From CALBPI01 sp045110335 (GTDB lineage: Bacteria; Pseudomonadota; Gammaproteobacteria; Steroidobacterales; Woeseiaceae), in NCBI GenBank assembly GCA_045110335.1, contig JBGCGB010000015.1, forward strand, positions 62,001 to 126,000: a DNA stretch of 64,000 nucleotides. Reading direction: 5' to 3'. The translations under genes were made by a program, and so were the position numbers. The notes below the pieces were generated by a model, which was not told the origin of the DNA, did not search any database, and saw nothing but the letters and a program-made list of their open reading frames with translations. Positions 16,238 through 24,058 of this stretch are shown piece by piece (the first letter of the stretch is position 1; each line of letters opens with the position of its first letter).

Positions 16238-17029
16238 TCAGGAATCAGCGCCTACCATTTTTCGAACTCTGTCGAACTGCTCAATTGAAACAGAACCCAT
16301 CAACTCCAGGTATTTCGGATTAATGTGCTCATCAATAACCGAGTACTCCCGACGTTCTTTGCAGTGAGCCAGCCATTCACCTACCTGTGGGGCCTCTGAC
16401 CAGAACCAGTCGAGGCCGAGATGCTCGAGCCGTAGCACGTACGGCAGCATCGTGACATCAGCAAGAGACCAGTCGGCTCCTGCCAGCCACGGTGACTTTG
16501 AGAGCGTCTTGCCCATCGCTTGAATGGCCTTGTAGTACGTCCTCAATCCTTCATTGACTCCAGCCGCGTCGAGGCCGTTCTCCACAACATCTTGCATGTG
16601 CTGACGACGTTTCTCGTCGGGATTTTTCGCATAAATAGCTGCAAGCGCCTGCGGCGGAAGTGCGGCTAACTGATGGCGAAATGCGAGTGCGAAGCTGGTT
16701 AGCCCACAAGCATCGTGCAACGACGCGTCTGGCAGGATCATCCATGTCAGCATGGTCGCTCGATGCACTGGGTTAGTCGGGTGTAAGGGTGGTTCCGGGT
16801 AGGCGTCGTCAAGATAAGAAATGATCACCGTCGACTCGATAATCGGGACGCCCTTGTCGACGATCGTTGGTACGACCGCCTTTGGATTGAGTTTCAGGTA
16901 GTCGGGTTTAAACTGATCACCGGCTCGCAGATCAAGGGTATGACGCGTGTAGTCCAGGCCCTTCGCAGCCAGTACCAACCGTACCTTTTGTGCACAGACA
17001 GACATGTCATTGTCATAGAACTCAATCAT
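16238..17029 (-). CDS. glutathione S-transferase family protein
   Basis: A 263-residue GST. The thioredoxin-like N-domain starts MIEFYDND with SVCAQKVR holding the active-site Ser/Cys region at about residues 9-12. The cis-Pro loop (AVVPTIV) and the glutathione-binding ES-T pair (IIESTVI) follow, then an all-helical C-domain with the N-capping SLADVT box. The ATG at 17029 is chosen over the open frame to 17083 because the first beta strand starts there. It is the last gene of the - operon. In aromatic clusters GSTs act as cis-trans isomerases of ring-cleavage products or as beta-etherases; which applies here is unknown. Confidence 0.82.
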   Translation of the reverse strand: MIEFYDNDMSVCAQKVRLVLAAKGLDYTRHTLDLRAGDQFKPDYLKLNPKAVVPTIVDKGVPIIESTVIISYLDDAYPEPPLHPTNPVHRATMLTWMILPDASLHDACGLTSFALAFRHQLAALPPQALAAIYAKNPDEKRRQHMQDVVENGLDAAGVNEGLRTYYKAIQAMGKTLSKSPWLAGADWSLADVTMLPYVLRLEHLGLDWFWSEAPQVGEWLAHCKERREYSVIDEHINPKYLELMGSVSIEQFDRVRKMVGADS

Positions 17030-17121
17030 TGCGACAGGCCTAACGACTATGAGCGGCAACGTCGATGCTATCGGCAGCCGCACACCAGCAATCTAGTGCA
17101 ACAAACATAGCGTCTATTGTC

Positions 17122-18309
17122 CTAATCCGTGAGCAGGCTTTTGCTGCCTTTCAGTTTAATCGCGGCCAATACAATACCAATGGCACATAGCCCTGCGTAC
17201 GCAAGCAGTAGTACATCCAACCCGCCCAGCTTGACTTGCAACGCGGCGGCGACAATCGGCGCAAAGAACTGCCCGAAAAAGAAAACGCCGGTCCAAAGTC
17301 CGGTTCCCCGACCTCGTACGTCCATCGGCAGAACCTGCAATACCCAGGTCAACATGGTTGGCAATAGAACACCAAAGCCAACGCTCGCAATAATGACCGA
17401 TACCGATATACCAACGAGCGATCCGGAAAGGCCGGCGCCTAGATAGCCAACGCTGGCCAGTGCCAGTCCGATGAGGACCAACAGCGGGCCGCTTGCGCCT
17501 TTGATGCGACGAAATAGTATCGTGCCAACTGCGACGCCTACGTTAGCGGCTGCGCCAATAGCACCAATCTGACCCGGTGAGACATTCGTACTGAGCCCGA
17601 GAATTTCGCCAAGCTTAACTATAATGGTGTAGAAAATGATCCCGACAAACAATGTCGTCAAGAGCAGCGGCATGATTTGGGCGAGTGGGAGTTTCGCGTT
17701 GCTATCCGATGATTCCTGCGAGGAGCGATTCGGCTCATGCAGAATGATAGCAACGAGCAGCGCAACGGGAATCGCCAGCAGATACAACAGGAACGGGCCG
17801 CGGGATCCGAGTATTTCACCGAGTGCACCGCCAATGGCGATAAGCACAATCGCACTTAAACTCACGGTTGCAAACTGCAGTCCGATCCATCGCTCTCTTT
17901 CTTTGCCAACGAAATAGTCGCCGATGAGCGCCGTTGCCATGGTCATGATGACCGCTTCAGCAAGGCCCAGCCCGACGCGAGCTGCAATAATGTGATTGAG
18001 TTCGCTCATGAAGTAGGGCAACACGCCAACGCCTGCATAGATGAGCAGTGTGACGATCAGCAAGTTCTTACGGCCAACGCGGTCAGATGCCCAGCCGGCG
18101 AGCGGGGAAAACAGCGCGACACAGAGCGCAGGGATGGTCATAGCGATCGGCACAAGAAACTGGCTACCCTCAACACCGCCAAACTCCTTCATGAGGAGCG
18201 GTAATACCGGTACCAGCGATATGATTGCCATCGGCGGCATGACAGAAGCCATGAGTAGAATGAGGCCATGTTTGGTCGTGGCGGATTGTCCAGTAGCGCT
18301 ATTCGTCAT
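17122..18309 (-). CDS. MFS transporter
   Basis: A 395-residue protein with about 12 hydrophobic helices in two six-helix halves. The MFS signature between helices 2 and 3 is clear (GWASDRVGRKNLL), and a short basic loop separates the halves near residue 200. The inner-membrane location follows from the helices. It lies in the - operon with the GST, the GST-SIP fusion, an MBL lipoprotein and a VOC dioxygenase, so import of the aromatic substrate is the simplest role, although efflux cannot be excluded. It differs from the AAHS-type permease at 30363. Confidence 0.82.
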   Translation of the reverse strand: MTNSATGQSATTKHGLILLMASVMPPMAIISLVPVLPLLMKEFGGVEGSQFLVPIAMTIPALCVALFSPLAGWASDRVGRKNLLIVTLLIYAGVGVLPYFMSELNHIIAARVGLGLAEAVIMTMATALIGDYFVGKERERWIGLQFATVSLSAIVLIAIGGALGEILGSRGPFLLYLLAIPVALLVAIILHEPNRSSQESSDSNAKLPLAQIMPLLLTTLFVGIIFYTIIVKLGEILGLSTNVSPGQIGAIGAAANVGVAVGTILFRRIKGASGPLLVLIGLALASVGYLGAGLSGSLVGISVSVIIASVGFGVLLPTMLTWVLQVLPMDVRGRGTGLWTGVFFFGQFFAPIVAAALQVKLGGLDVLLLAYAGLCAIGIVLAAIKLKGSKSLLTD

Positions 18310-18326
18310 TCGTGCATCCCCGTTTG

Positions 18327-19796
18327 CTATTCGCTTGCGACTTCTCGTTTAGAAATCTTGTGCCCGTCTTCTGTTTGCCCGATTTGCCAGTAACTGCTGG
18401 CGTACATGCTCTTGCGATCGACGCTGCGCGACGATTTCATCAGCGAGCGTATGGCCAGCGACTGGCTGAATTCGCCAGCTACCCATACATAGGGATTACC
18501 AGGCAGCCAGTCGAGTGCCTTTACCCTATCGAGCAACACTGTGTTCTCTCGTTCGGGTTCGCTGTTCACGATCCACTCGACTTGAACGTCGCGCGGAAAG
18601 TCGAGCTCCTGAATGTCTTCTTCGCAGATTACTTCCAGTAAAGCGTAGCCTTTTGCATCTGATGCCATGCGTTCGACGTTGGCGCTGATGGCCGGCAGAG
18701 CGCTCATATCACCCACCATTAAGTACCAGTCGGCGTCGGGGTCCAGCGGTTTCTTAGGCCCGGGTCCGCCAACTTTAATCGTATCGCCCGGCTTGCAATT
18801 TTGCGCCCAGTTGACGGCGGGGCCGTCGGTGTCATGAACAACAAAGTCCACGTCCAGCGTTCCGGTCGCAGCGTCGTGGTGTCGCACTGTGTACGTTCGC
18901 ACCAAAGGCTTCCCGTCGTCGCTATCAGGTTCGGCAAGGCGCAGCTTGACATACCCGCCGCCCGAATCTTCCGGGAATCCCTCGAGACCCGGACCACCAA
19001 GCGTCACTCTGATCATGTGAGGCGTTAAAAATCGTTTGCTTAACACTTCCAGAGTGCGCGGTGGCGGACGTTTTCTTTTGTCGTCTGTGCTGCTTTTTAT
19101 CGGCTTGTGGCGTGTTGGCGGCGTAAACAGAAGGCCCTCGTTTTTCAAGGTCTCTGTAGCCTCGCTTTCTCTTTGCAGTGCGCGCTGCACGGCTGGTCGT
19201 TCTTCCATTCGGGCAGCATGTGCCTTGAAAGATGGATAGGGAGTGACATCAAAGTCGGCACCTTCAACACGCCAAAATACCCAGTATAGGTAGGCGTCCA
19301 TGGCGCTCCATTGGTCGCCATACCACCAGTCTTGGCCAGTCAGTCGATCATCAATGAGTCCAAAAAATTCCGTCATGGCTTCGCAGCCCTTTTCCCAAAC
19401 TGATTGCGCCGCGTCTTTTGCGGCAAAAAAATTCGGCATGCGGATACGCGTAACAATGGGGTGGAGCGTGGCAGAGCAAAAGCTTAAGTCTGCCAGCTGG
19501 CGGGCGCGAGATATCGAGTCGGTTGTTGCGGGTAACAGCTTGGCGTCCGGGAAACGCTCATTTAAGTAGATTATGATCGCTACGTTTTCGGTGAGCACTT
19601 GGCCATCAATAACAAGTGTAGGTACTTTGCCCTTTGGATTGAGCTTCTTGTAGTCCGGCGACTTGTGTTCGCCTTTCATGAAGCGGACGACAACGGATTC
19701 GAAGTCCTGCCCGGCTTCTTCCAGGCAAATAGTAGGCACGCGTGCACACGTTCCAGGCGCCATGTAGAGCTGCACACTGTTCACTAGTGGGTCCAC
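18327..19796 (-). CDS. GST - siderophore-interacting (FAD/NAD(P)H reductase) fusion protein
   Basis: A continuous 489-residue frame with two unrelated folds. Residues ~7-205 are a GST: strand VQLYMAPGTCARV, cis-Pro VPTLV, TENVAI glutathione site, helical C-domain. Residues 225-247 form a basic, Pro-rich linker. Residues ~248-475 are a SIP/ViuB-type flavoreductase with the FAD motif RTYTVR (300-305), GDMSALPAI (362-370) and YWQIG near the end. The start is a GTG overlapping the stop of the upstream MBL gene (TAGTG); later GTG codons at residues 5 and 8 are possible. Both domains keep their motifs, so this is not a decayed read-through. SIP enzymes reduce ferric chelates; here an electron-donor role is possible. 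Confidence 0.85.
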   Translation of the reverse strand: MDPLVNSVQLYMAPGTCARVPTICLEEAGQDFESVVVRFMKGEHKSPDYKKLNPKGKVPTLVIDGQVLTENVAIIIYLNERFPDAKLLPATTDSISRARQLADLSFCSATLHPIVTRIRMPNFFAAKDAAQSVWEKGCEAMTEFFGLIDDRLTGQDWWYGDQWSAMDAYLYWVFWRVEGADFDVTPYPSFKAHAARMEERPAVQRALQRESEATETLKNEGLLFTPPTRHKPIKSSTDDKRKRPPPRTLEVLSKRFLTPHMIRVTLGGPGLEGFPEDSGGGYVKLRLAEPDSDDGKPLVRTYTVRHHDAATGTLDVDFVVHDTDGPAVNWAQNCKPGDTIKVGGPGPKKPLDPDADWYLMVGDMSALPAISANVERMASDAKGYALLEVICEEDIQELDFPRDVQVEWIVNSEPERENTVLLDRVKALDWLPGNPYVWVAGEFSQSLAIRSLMKSSRSVDRKSMYASSYWQIGQTEDGHKISKREVASE

Positions 19797-20806
19797 TAGT
19801 AGCGGTCCAGGTCTTTGGCGATGTTAACGTCGCCGTCGTACACGGCTGAAATCTTTGCGACGTAGTCAGCCTGAGATTGAGCGTCTTCCTTACCGGCAAA
19901 GTGCGACACGACGACAGCTTTTACGCCTGCACTGGCCGCCATCTCGCCTACTTGTTGTGCTGATACGTGGTGCTGTTGCAAATGCTGAAACACACTTTCC
20001 AGAGCTTTGTCTGGAACAGGGGTCACGCGTTTGGCATTGCTGCGACGTATGTTCTCGATTGTGAGTGGAATATCCATCATTTCGCTGACGAGAAGGTCGG
20101 CGCCTTGTGCCAGTTTTTCAATGTTCTCGCTTGGTCCCGTGTCCCCGGTAAAAACAATAGATCGATCCGGTAAGTCAAATCGAAAAGCGTACGATTTATT
20201 TAGTTTTGCTTCTTCGGAGCCTGCCGGTAACGTGTAATGCGTATTTTCTACGGCCACTACGGTCATGCTGTTAACGTTGTATGCAACATTGGGCGTGAGT
20301 TCAACGACAATGGTCGTTTCCTGCGGGGTCGGCGCACGGCGGGCGCCAGGTACAGCGTAGCCAACGCGCATTTCCGGCACCATGAAGGCAAATATTCCTT
20401 CGACACTTTCTTTGGTGCCGGGAGGGCCGTAAATCGTCAAAGGTTCGCGTGCACTGGTTTGGTAGCGCAGCCCCAGAATTGCCGCCAGACCGCCCGTGTG
20501 ATCAAAGTGCAAATGACTGATAAAAATGGCATCCACAGACCGCAAAGGGATGCCAGTCTTCGCCAGTTGCACGGCGGCACCATCGCCTACGTCGATCAGG
20601 TAGACATGCTCATCGGTTACCAGTGCATTCGCTGGCTGCGATCGATTGCGATCCAGTACCGGTCCCCCGGCGGTACCGAGGGTAATAAAGGTGCTTGCCG
20701 GTTCCTGTGGTTCTGCTCCAGCCGCTGCGCTTTCGGACATACTTTGACATGCGGTCACTAACAAACCGCATACAATAACCAGTGATGACGTCCGTAACAT
20801 TTTCAC
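19796..20806 (-). CDS. exported MBL-fold lipoprotein, paralogue of the 15160 gene
   Basis: A 336-residue MBL-fold hydrolase with a lipoprotein signal (VCGLLVTAC, Cys at about 20). The Zn motif SHLHFDHTGG and GDTGPSE are the same as in the 15160 gene, and the two mature domains begin alike (FITLGT-x-x-GPV, then RAQPANAL/RSQPANAL). The two are clear paralogues placed in opposite operons. Membership of the RNase Z/AtsA-like branch is from memory of the ITLGT-GGP start. It would act in the periplasm or at the outer membrane, upstream of the cytoplasmic dioxygenases. Confidence 0.82.
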   Translation of the reverse strand: MKMLRTSSLVIVCGLLVTACQSMSESAAAGAEPQEPASTFITLGTAGGPVLDRNRSQPANALVTDEHVYLIDVGDGAAVQLAKTGIPLRSVDAIFISHLHFDHTGGLAAILGLRYQTSAREPLTIYGPPGTKESVEGIFAFMVPEMRVGYAVPGARRAPTPQETTIVVELTPNVAYNVNSMTVVAVENTHYTLPAGSEEAKLNKSYAFRFDLPDRSIVFTGDTGPSENIEKLAQGADLLVSEMMDIPLTIENIRRSNAKRVTPVPDKALESVFQHLQQHHVSAQQVGEMAASAGVKAVVVSHFAGKEDAQSQADYVAKISAVYDGDVNIAKDLDRY

Positions 20807-20814
20807 TGGTAATC

Positions 20815-21744
20815 CTATTTTTTCGGCGGAGGAGGACCACTAGGCGCCCAGTTCTCACGCAGCGACAGCAAGAAAATCTGAGAGGTATCGGCGCCCATCG
20901 AAGCTTCACGTGCAACCCAGTCATCATCATGCAGGTCCATGTCTGCGTCGTACTCAACATGACAACCCAGCGGGCTCTTGAAGTACCAGAACCAGTTTGA
21001 GCCATAAATGTGTCGACCTGGGCCCCAAAACGTTTCGTAACCCTTTTCTTCAAAGCGTTTGCCAGCCTGCATCAGCTCGGTCGGACCGCCCAAGTGGAAG
21101 GTGAAGTGCTCGCAACCTTGCAAGAACGGTGGCGTCTTTATGCAAAACAGCGTGTGATGTTCCAACGTTCCGGCCGGACGCATGAACGGGCCGACGCCGG
21201 TAAAGCGGTCTGTCGTTATGAAGCCTAAGCGCTCGACATAAAACGCTTCAAATTTTTCAAAGTCGGGGACAAAGTAAACGACGTGCGAGAGCGATCTTGG
21301 TTTTGGTTTGGCTTCCGGGTCAGCGGCAATGCCATTTGCAGGACGCTGTACTGGCACTCCTGGTGCGTTGACCATCTCGCCCGGCAGAGACAGTTGTCTG
21401 CGGACCGTCACCTGAAATCCAAGGACAAAGCCGAGGTCGTCTACCGCCTCGAGTGAACCGTCGTCGAGGGTCGTAACGTCGCGATCTTTTCGCAATTCGT
21501 TGGCGATAGCATCGAGTGTTGCGGTATCGGCCACGCCGTAGATGGTTTTCCTCAGCATGCTGTTGGTCTCAAGAGGCGCGGGCAACGATGTGTCGTCTCT
21601 TGGCTTAATGACCACGGACGTGCCATCTAACGCCTCGAACCGACCGTCGCCGACAGGCGTCAGACCGTAGTCGGTCAGATATGATGTACAGGCATCGATG
21701 TCATCGACGCCGAAGACCAGTGAGTCGGGACCTATAATGTTCAT
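20815..21744 (-). CDS. VOC-superfamily extradiol dioxygenase, second copy
   Basis: A 309-residue two-domain VOC protein, first gene of the - operon. Candidate Fe(II) ligands are His in SLSHVVYFV, His in CEHFTFHLGG and Glu in CHVEYDAD, in the usual C-terminal order. The ATG at 21744 is chosen over the open frame to 21789 because TTGGAGC precedes it and homologous domains start there. It is only distantly like the 13141 enzyme, so it probably has a different ring substrate rather than being a recent duplicate. The C-terminal tail is Pro/Lys rich. It is divergent from the LysR gene, which likely controls it. Confidence 0.8.
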   Translation of the reverse strand: MNIIGPDSLVFGVDDIDACTSYLTDYGLTPVGDGRFEALDGTSVVIKPRDDTSLPAPLETNSMLRKTIYGVADTATLDAIANELRKDRDVTTLDDGSLEAVDDLGFVLGFQVTVRRQLSLPGEMVNAPGVPVQRPANGIAADPEAKPKPRSLSHVVYFVPDFEKFEAFYVERLGFITTDRFTGVGPFMRPAGTLEHHTLFCIKTPPFLQGCEHFTFHLGGPTELMQAGKRFEEKGYETFWGPGRHIYGSNWFWYFKSPLGCHVEYDADMDLHDDDWVAREASMGADTSQIFLLSLRENWAPSGPPPPKK

Positions 21745-21797
21745 TGAGATAAAGCTCCAAAAGGCGTGTATCCAAGCAGATAAAAGCACTGAGCTTG

Positions 21798-21825
21798 CTA
21801 TAAATCAAATTGTTTGTTTTTATAG
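21798..21825 (+). promoter_or_regulatory. LysR-type operator candidate in the divergent VOC/LysR promoter
   Basis: A 28-bp AT-rich block (CTATAAATCAAATTGTTTG...) with a CAAA-N3-TTTG dyad, repeated upstream of the 10979 operon (20 of 28 positions) and more loosely at 22829-22856. It lies 31 bp before the LysR start and 54 bp from the VOC start, the usual place for autoregulated LysR sites. Confidence 0.55.
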
Positions 21826-21855
21826 AAAATAACTAATCAAATTTATAGGTGATGC

Positions 21856-22779
21856 GTGCGACTCAAAGGGCTTGATCTTAATCTGCTAGTGGCTCTCGAT
21901 ATCCTCCTCGAGGAAGGTAGTGTATCGCGTGCAGCAGAGCGCATGCATCTTAGCCAGCCCGCGGCAAGTGCAGCGCTGGGCCGCCTGAGAGACTATTTTA
22001 AAGACGAGTTACTGGTCTTGCATGGTAAGCGCATGATTCCGACGTCATATGCCGAGACGCTTCGTCCCGAGGTCAGGCGAATTCTCAGCTCGGTCGATGA
22101 AGTCATTTCAATGTCGATCGAGTTCGACCCTAAGCGCTCCGAACGTGTATTTCGTGTCATGGCGTCAGATTACATCACGTTGGTACTGCTCATTCCATTG
22201 GCTGCCGAGCTTGAGTCAAAAGCGCCGAACGTTCGTCTGGATATTCGTCTGCCGGATGATGTGGTGGATTCCGAATTTCAACGAGGTGAAGTCGACTTGA
22301 AGCTGGTGCCGGAACAGTTTTGCAGTACACAACACCCAGCAGAGTTGGTTTTTGTGGAGCCACATGTGATCGTCGGCTGGGACAAGAATCCAATCTTCGA
22401 GAAGACGATTACGACAGAGGACTACTACGACGCTTCGCACGTGGCAGCGCGTATAGGCCCGTCAGCAACCCCCAGTTTTACGGAAGGTAATCTGGAAGCG
22501 ATGGGACGTAAGCGTAAAATAGCTGCAAATGTACCCAATTTTTCGGTGATGTCCTGGTTTTTGGTCGGGACGATGCGTTTAGCCGTAATGCAACAACGTC
22601 TGGCGAGGTCTTATGAGACGGTAATGCCGCTGAAGACGGCGCCATTGCCGTTCGAATTGCCGCCGATGCGCGTCATGGCGCAATACCACAGTGCTCGTTC
22701 TTCTGACCTGGGTCTGCGTTGGCTGCTCACCGAGGTTCATGCGGGGGCTGACGTTCTCTTCGACGCCGAAGCCGAGTAG
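21856..22779 (+). CDS. LysR-family transcriptional regulator (NodD/NahR-like)
   Basis: A 307-residue LysR regulator. The N-terminal winged helix is typical of the NodD/NahR group (RLKGLDLNLLVALDILLEE, SQPAASAALGRLR). A linker helix and a periplasmic-binding-like effector domain follow. Members of this group often sense aromatic compounds (flavonoids, salicylate). The start is GTG; it is fixed by the conserved first residues of the group. The gene is divergent from the VOC-MBL-fusion-MFS-GST operon and has an operator-like block upstream. It is the most likely regulator of that operon, and through shared motifs also of the 10979 and 22917 operons. Confidence 0.88.
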   Translation: MRLKGLDLNLLVALDILLEEGSVSRAAERMHLSQPAASAALGRLRDYFKDELLVLHGKRMIPTSYAETLRPEVRRILSSVDEVISMSIEFDPKRSERVFRVMASDYITLVLLIPLAAELESKAPNVRLDIRLPDDVVDSEFQRGEVDLKLVPEQFCSTQHPAELVFVEPHVIVGWDKNPIFEKTITTEDYYDASHVAARIGPSATPSFTEGNLEAMGRKRKIAANVPNFSVMSWFLVGTMRLAVMQQRLARSYETVMPLKTAPLPFELPPMRVMAQYHSARSSDLGLRWLLTEVHAGADVLFDAEAE

Positions 22780-22828
22780 GTTCCGTAGCAAAAAAACAAC
22801 GCTTAATATCAGTCTTTTTTGTAGGTAT

Positions 22829-22856
22829 CTATAAAGATTATTAGTTTGGCTGATAG
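22829..22856 (+). promoter_or_regulatory. possible third operator copy before the flavin hydroxylase operon
   Basis: CTATAAAGATTATTAGTTTG plus GCTGATAG shares both ends (CTATAAA and ATAG) and the GTTTG core, shifted by one base, with 21798-21825 (17 of 28 positions without gaps). Its inner part TTAGTTTGGCTRAT also occurs, with one extra T, at 37240-37254 next to ligJ. Confidence 0.35.
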
Positions 22857-22916
22857 ATCGACTCGCGCTACGCTGTAAATTCATCGAAATGCTAAATTTC
22901 AAATAGCGGGAGCATC

Positions 22917-24032
22917 ATGAAGAATGGATCAATTCTCATCATTGGCGGTGGTATTGCCGGATTAACCTCTGCGATCGCATTGGGTGGCCGCGGATTTCAA
23001 GTAGAGATTATCGAAAAAGATCCGGAATGGTCGGTTTATGGCGTCGGCATCATTCAGCAAGCCAATGTGGTGCGCGCCGTTACCGAGCTTGGCATTATCG
23101 ATGATTATATCGATGCGGGTTTCGGCTTCAATTTTGTCGAGGTGTACAAACCTGACGGCGACATGGCTGCACGCATCCCGGTCTCGCCACTAGTCGAAGG
23201 TTACCCGGCAAACGTTGGCATAGGCCGTCCCGCGCTGCATAAAGTGTTGGGTGACAGGGCAATCGCCGCCGATGCCAATATTCGCTTGGGAGTAACGGCC
23301 GACGAAATTAATGACGATGGCACTAAAGTGTCCGTGCGTTTTTCTGACGGTTCAAAAGGTGAGTATGACCTTGTGATTGCCGCCGATGGCATTTACTCGC
23401 AAACCCGCTCGATGGTCATGCCTGACGCACCCGGCCCGACCTTCGTTGGTCAGTCAGTGTGGCGTTATAACTTCAAACGACCAGAGGAGCTCGATGCGCT
23501 GCGTGCGTACAATGGACCGATTGGTATCGGACTTGTGCCGCTATCTGACGAAATGATGTACATGTATGTGACGACACCAGAACCTGGTAAACCGCGCTAT
23601 CCGCATGACAGCCTTGCCGCGGCGTTACGCGAAAAACTATCCAATGCACCGCCCGGTATTGCGGAGTATGTCGAGCAGATCACCGACAATGATGGCGTGG
23701 TTTACAAACCGCTGGAAGCCTACGTAATTGAGGGCGATTGGTTCAAAGGAAACGTTGTATTTATCGGTGATGCCGCGCATTCGACCACACCGCATCTTGG
23801 CCAAGGTGCAGGAATGGCGATTGAAGACAGTATTGTGTTGGCGGAAGAACTTACAAACGCTGCGACGGTATCTGATGCGTTCAGTGCTTTTCATGCACGA
23901 CGCTTTGAACGCTGTAAATACATCGTTGAAGCGTCTTTGGCTATTTGCCACTCCCAACTCGGCGAAGGCCCACATATTGAACAAAGCAAAGCGACAGCAG
24001 AAATGATGCAGGTCGTTGCCCAACCACTTTAA
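22917..24032 (+). CDS. FAD-dependent aromatic hydroxylase (group A flavin monooxygenase)
   Basis: A 371-residue flavoprotein of the salicylate/3-hydroxybenzoate hydroxylase type. It has the GGGIAGLTSAIAL dinucleotide motif near residue 9, the DG fingerprint VIAADGIYSQTR near residue 153, and GDAAHSTTPHLGQGAGMAIED near residue 280 that binds the FAD ribityl chain. It would hydroxylate a phenolic ring using NAD(P)H and oxygen. The ATG has a GCGGGAGC ribosome binding site. It heads a nine-gene + operon that ends with a P450 and an aromatic-acid permease. The ring position attacked is not readable. It is not orthologous to the PobA at 32810. Confidence 0.85.
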   Translation: MKNGSILIIGGGIAGLTSAIALGGRGFQVEIIEKDPEWSVYGVGIIQQANVVRAVTELGIIDDYIDAGFGFNFVEVYKPDGDMAARIPVSPLVEGYPANVGIGRPALHKVLGDRAIAADANIRLGVTADEINDDGTKVSVRFSDGSKGEYDLVIAADGIYSQTRSMVMPDAPGPTFVGQSVWRYNFKRPEELDALRAYNGPIGIGLVPLSDEMMYMYVTTPEPGKPRYPHDSLAAALREKLSNAPPGIAEYVEQITDNDGVVYKPLEAYVIEGDWFKGNVVFIGDAAHSTTPHLGQGAGMAIEDSIVLAEELTNAATVSDAFSAFHARRFERCKYIVEASLAICHSQLGEGPHIEQSKATAEMMQVVAQPL

Positions 24033-24058
24033 GAAAACAGAACACAGGCAATTTATTC

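Noticed and set aside
16238..17029. Firm call of maleylpyruvate isomerase or LigE/LigF beta-etherase
   Set aside because: The GST motifs do not decide between these families, and no gentisate dioxygenase or Calpha-dehydrogenase gene supports either.
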